Origin: Maridesulfovibrio sp.
GTDB taxonomy: Bacteria; Desulfobacterota; Desulfovibrionia; Desulfovibrionales; Desulfovibrionaceae
Length of the DNA stretch: 64,000 bases
Direction: 5' to 3'
Assembly (NCBI RefSeq): GCF_963677005.1
Contig: NZ_OY781616.1
Span: 1,901,501-1,965,500 of the forward strand
Shown: in pieces, positions 62,688-64,000 of the stretch
Position numbering within the stretch: the stretch's first letter is position 1
Layout of the letters: the number at the start of each line of letters is the position of its first letter
The notes under the pieces: generated by a model
Database searches by the model: none
Told to the model about the DNA's origin: nothing
Seen by the model: the letters and a program-made list of their open reading frames with translations, nothing else
Translations under genes and position numbers: made by a program

Positions 62688-63518
62688 CTATTTCTTTGCG
62701 TTGGGGGTGAAGAGCTTTTTGCCAAGCAGTTTGAAATCGGCGATTTCCTGCTGGGTTTTGGGGGTAGCCATCCACTCGGAGAACTTGGTTGCCAGATCAT
62801 ACTTGGCATTTTTGCACTTTGCGGGATTGACGGCCAGTACGCTGTACTGGTTGAACAGGGTCTTGTCGCCTTCCACCAGAACTTTAAGTTCAGGATTACC
62901 ATTCTTGGTAGCGCTGTATTTGATGTAGGTCCCGCGGTCAGTCATGGTATAACCGCCACGTTCTTCAGCAACAGCGATACTTTTGATCATGCCCTGCCCG
63001 GTCTGGATGTACCATTCTTCCTTGTCGGGAACAGCCATACCGGCGACTTTCCAGAGGGAAATCTCTTTCTTGTTGGTGCCGGAATTATCGCCACGGCTGA
63101 TGAAAGGAGCCTTCTTGGCGGCAATTCCCTTCATGGCCGGAATAACAGCCATTCCTTTTACACCGGCAGGATCGGATTCCGGTCCGATGATGATGAAGTC
63201 GTTGTACATGACTTCACGGCGATCCTTGAGAGCACCGGAATCAACGTATTTCTGTTCTGCTGCTGGAGCATGTACCATGAGCACGTCAACATCGCAGTTT
63301 TCACCCATTTTAAGGGCCTTGCCGGTACCGACCGCGGTCCAGCGCAGTTCAATGCCGGTGTCTTTCTTGAACTTGGGGGCAAGGTAATCAAGCAGGCCGG
63401 TGTTGTCGGTACTGGTGGTGGTAGCCATCATGAGCACCTGTTCAGCCCGGACCAGTCCTGGAGCAACAAGAAGAGCAAGAAGAGCAAAAGAAACAACTAA
63501 CAATTTGATTTTTTTCAT
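62688..63518 (-). CDS. tupA: Tungstate-binding periplasmic protein
   Basis: 276 aa with Sec signal peptide (KKIKLLVVSFALLALLVAPGLVRA). The mature start VLMMATTTSTDNTGLLDYLAPKFK is the TupA hallmark, followed by GTGKALKMGENCDVDVLMVHAP and SRGDNSGTNKKE. It captures tungstate (molybdate less well) for TupBC. GGAGG precedes the ATG at 63518 by four bases. In this context tungsten most likely serves formate dehydrogenases (fdhD lies divergently). Confidence 0.95.
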   Translation of the reverse strand: MKKIKLLVVSFALLALLVAPGLVRAEQVLMMATTTSTDNTGLLDYLAPKFKKDTGIELRWTAVGTGKALKMGENCDVDVLMVHAPAAEQKYVDSGALKDRREVMYNDFIIIGPESDPAGVKGMAVIPAMKGIAAKKAPFISRGDNSGTNKKEISLWKVAGMAVPDKEEWYIQTGQGMIKSIAVAEERGGYTMTDRGTYIKYSATKNGNPELKVLVEGDKTLFNQYSVLAVNPAKCKNAKYDLATKFSEWMATPKTQQEIADFKLLGKKLFTPNAKK

Positions 63519-63611
63519 CATTCCTCCCAATACATGGTTTGATAAATATCCCAAAAAAACATCCACCAAATATATGATCCCCAGTATGCAGGGTTTCATA
63601 TCTACTACAAA

Positions 63612-63640
63612 GATAAAACAGATAGCGGCCAGCGTGTCAA
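63612..63640 (-). promoter_or_regulatory. Sigma70-like promoter of tupABC
   Basis: Minus-strand TTGACA (63640-63635), 17 bases, TTTATC (63617-63612). It lies 94 bases before the tupA start. Confidence 0.6.
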
Positions 63641-63660
63641 CAAAAGCATAATAATACGTA

Positions 63661-63726
63661 TGGTCTGACCCTTGATTCAGACTCTGTGCTGAATCCGGGT
63701 GAGATAAGGTCGGCTTGCGCAGACCA
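63661..63726 (+). promoter_or_regulatory. Structured element between tupA and fdhD
   Basis: Perfect outer stem TGGTCTG (63661-63667) with CAGACCA (63720-63726) encloses an inner stem ACCC/GGGT plus GATTCAG/CTGAATC (63668-63700), leaving a 19-base single-stranded part. It may be a cis-acting RNA leader of fdhD, or a DNA operator shared by both genes. A TATACT at 63744-63749 could be an fdhD -10 element, which would put the element upstream of transcription. Confidence 0.4.
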
Positions 63727-63770
63727 CAGCTTGCGTCTATCCTTATACTAAATTTTCAGAGGATATGACT

Positions 63771-64000
63771 ATGATAAAAGACAGCTACGGATACACAGTC
63801 AAAGAATATACGGGGAACGGCTTCAAGGATAAGGAAATCCGGAGTATTCTGGAAATTCCCCTGACCATAAATCTCAATGGAAGAGAGGTGGTAACCCTCC
63901 TTACAACCGCAAAATTTCCTGATTACCTGGCAATCGGTTTTCTGAAATCAGATGCCTACATCTCTTCACTGGATCAGGTTACGGATATAAAAATCACGGA
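63771..64000 (+). CDS. fdhD: FdhD-family formate dehydrogenase accessory protein (3' end outside window)
   Basis: First 76 codons. The EIPLTINLNGREVVTLL and DYLAIGFLKSDAYISSLDQV segments match FdhD, the sulfurtransferase that delivers sulfur to the Mo/W cofactor of formate dehydrogenase. AGAGG lies 8 bases before the ATG at 63771; one at 63765 is also in frame. It is divergent from tupABC, tying tungstate uptake to formate dehydrogenase. Confidence 0.82.
   Translation, partial: MIKDSYGYTVKEYTGNGFKDKEIRSILEIPLTINLNGREVVTLLTTAKFPDYLAIGFLKSDAYISSLDQVTDIKIT

Overview
This window looks like the chromosome of a marine or brackish sulfate-reducing Desulfovibrionaceae bacterium of the Desulfovibrio/Maridesulfovibrio type. 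The evidence is a periplasmic [FeFe] hydrogenase with its maturation genes, tungstate uptake beside fdhD, an oxygen-independent sulfatase maturase, many FHA/kinase/c-di-GMP signalling genes, and a dispersed palindromic intergenic repeat that I recall from such genomes. No insertion sequence, phage, CRISPR array, rRNA or tRNA was seen. Genes are dense, with many ATGA/TGATG overlaps.

Layout. 1-12540: one plus-strand operon, cut at the left edge, for a type I-like exporter: HlyD-family adaptor, ABC exporter with two cyclic-nucleotide-binding-like domains and a C39 peptidase, FHA membrane protein, three different TolC-like proteins in tandem, and an ATP-grasp-like protein. 13155-19776 (minus): periplasmic [FeFe] hydrogenase hydA-hydB, a TM1266-type ACT regulator, a 50-aa unannotated ORF, aspA, an unknown gene, hydE and hydF, ending in a clear terminator; hydG is not present. 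20114-23593: methyltransferase, small cupin, BacA/YddA-like ABC transporter. 23667-29570 (minus): two operons encoding a PEGA-repeat Ser/Thr kinase, an FHA membrane protein, a PP2C phosphatase and two secreted proteins. Both operons carry the same two-block motif at the same distance upstream. 29912-32856: Tat-exported sulfatase with its maturase. 33314-36688: an ammonium transporter fused to PAS, GGDEF and EAL domains. 36727-40169: malQ and a TreZ-like protein lacking catalytic residues.

40298-47634: a small unknown, a bifunctional acyltransferase, ltaE with an attenuator-like leader, an SGNH hydrolase, znuCB-like metal transporter genes with a Fur-family-like site, and two copies of the palindromic repeat. 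47908-52343: DksA-like protein, two glycosyltransferases, thiamine-binding-like protein, lipoprotein, UPF0280 and LUD proteins. 52716-58396: the conserved rpmH-rnpA-yidD-yidC-jag-mnmE cluster; rnpA has no canonical start codon and Jag carries a long repetitive tail. 58483-60948: glycogen phosphorylase. 61235-64000: tupABC (minus) divergent from fdhD (cut at the right edge), with a structured intergenic segment between them.

How the parts fit. The hydrogenase cluster supplies the enzyme and part of its cofactor assembly; tungstate uptake and fdhD point to tungsten/molybdenum formate dehydrogenase. MalQ and GlgP support glycogen turnover. The left-edge exporter and the kinase/phosphatase/FHA block both use FHA domains, so phosphorylation-controlled secretion is a reasonable hypothesis, but it is inference. 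The best candidates for something undescribed are the left-edge exporter operon, the shared AGCGTAGG-N18-CCCCTT motif, the TreZ-like pseudoenzyme, the rnpA start and the repeat-tailed Jag.
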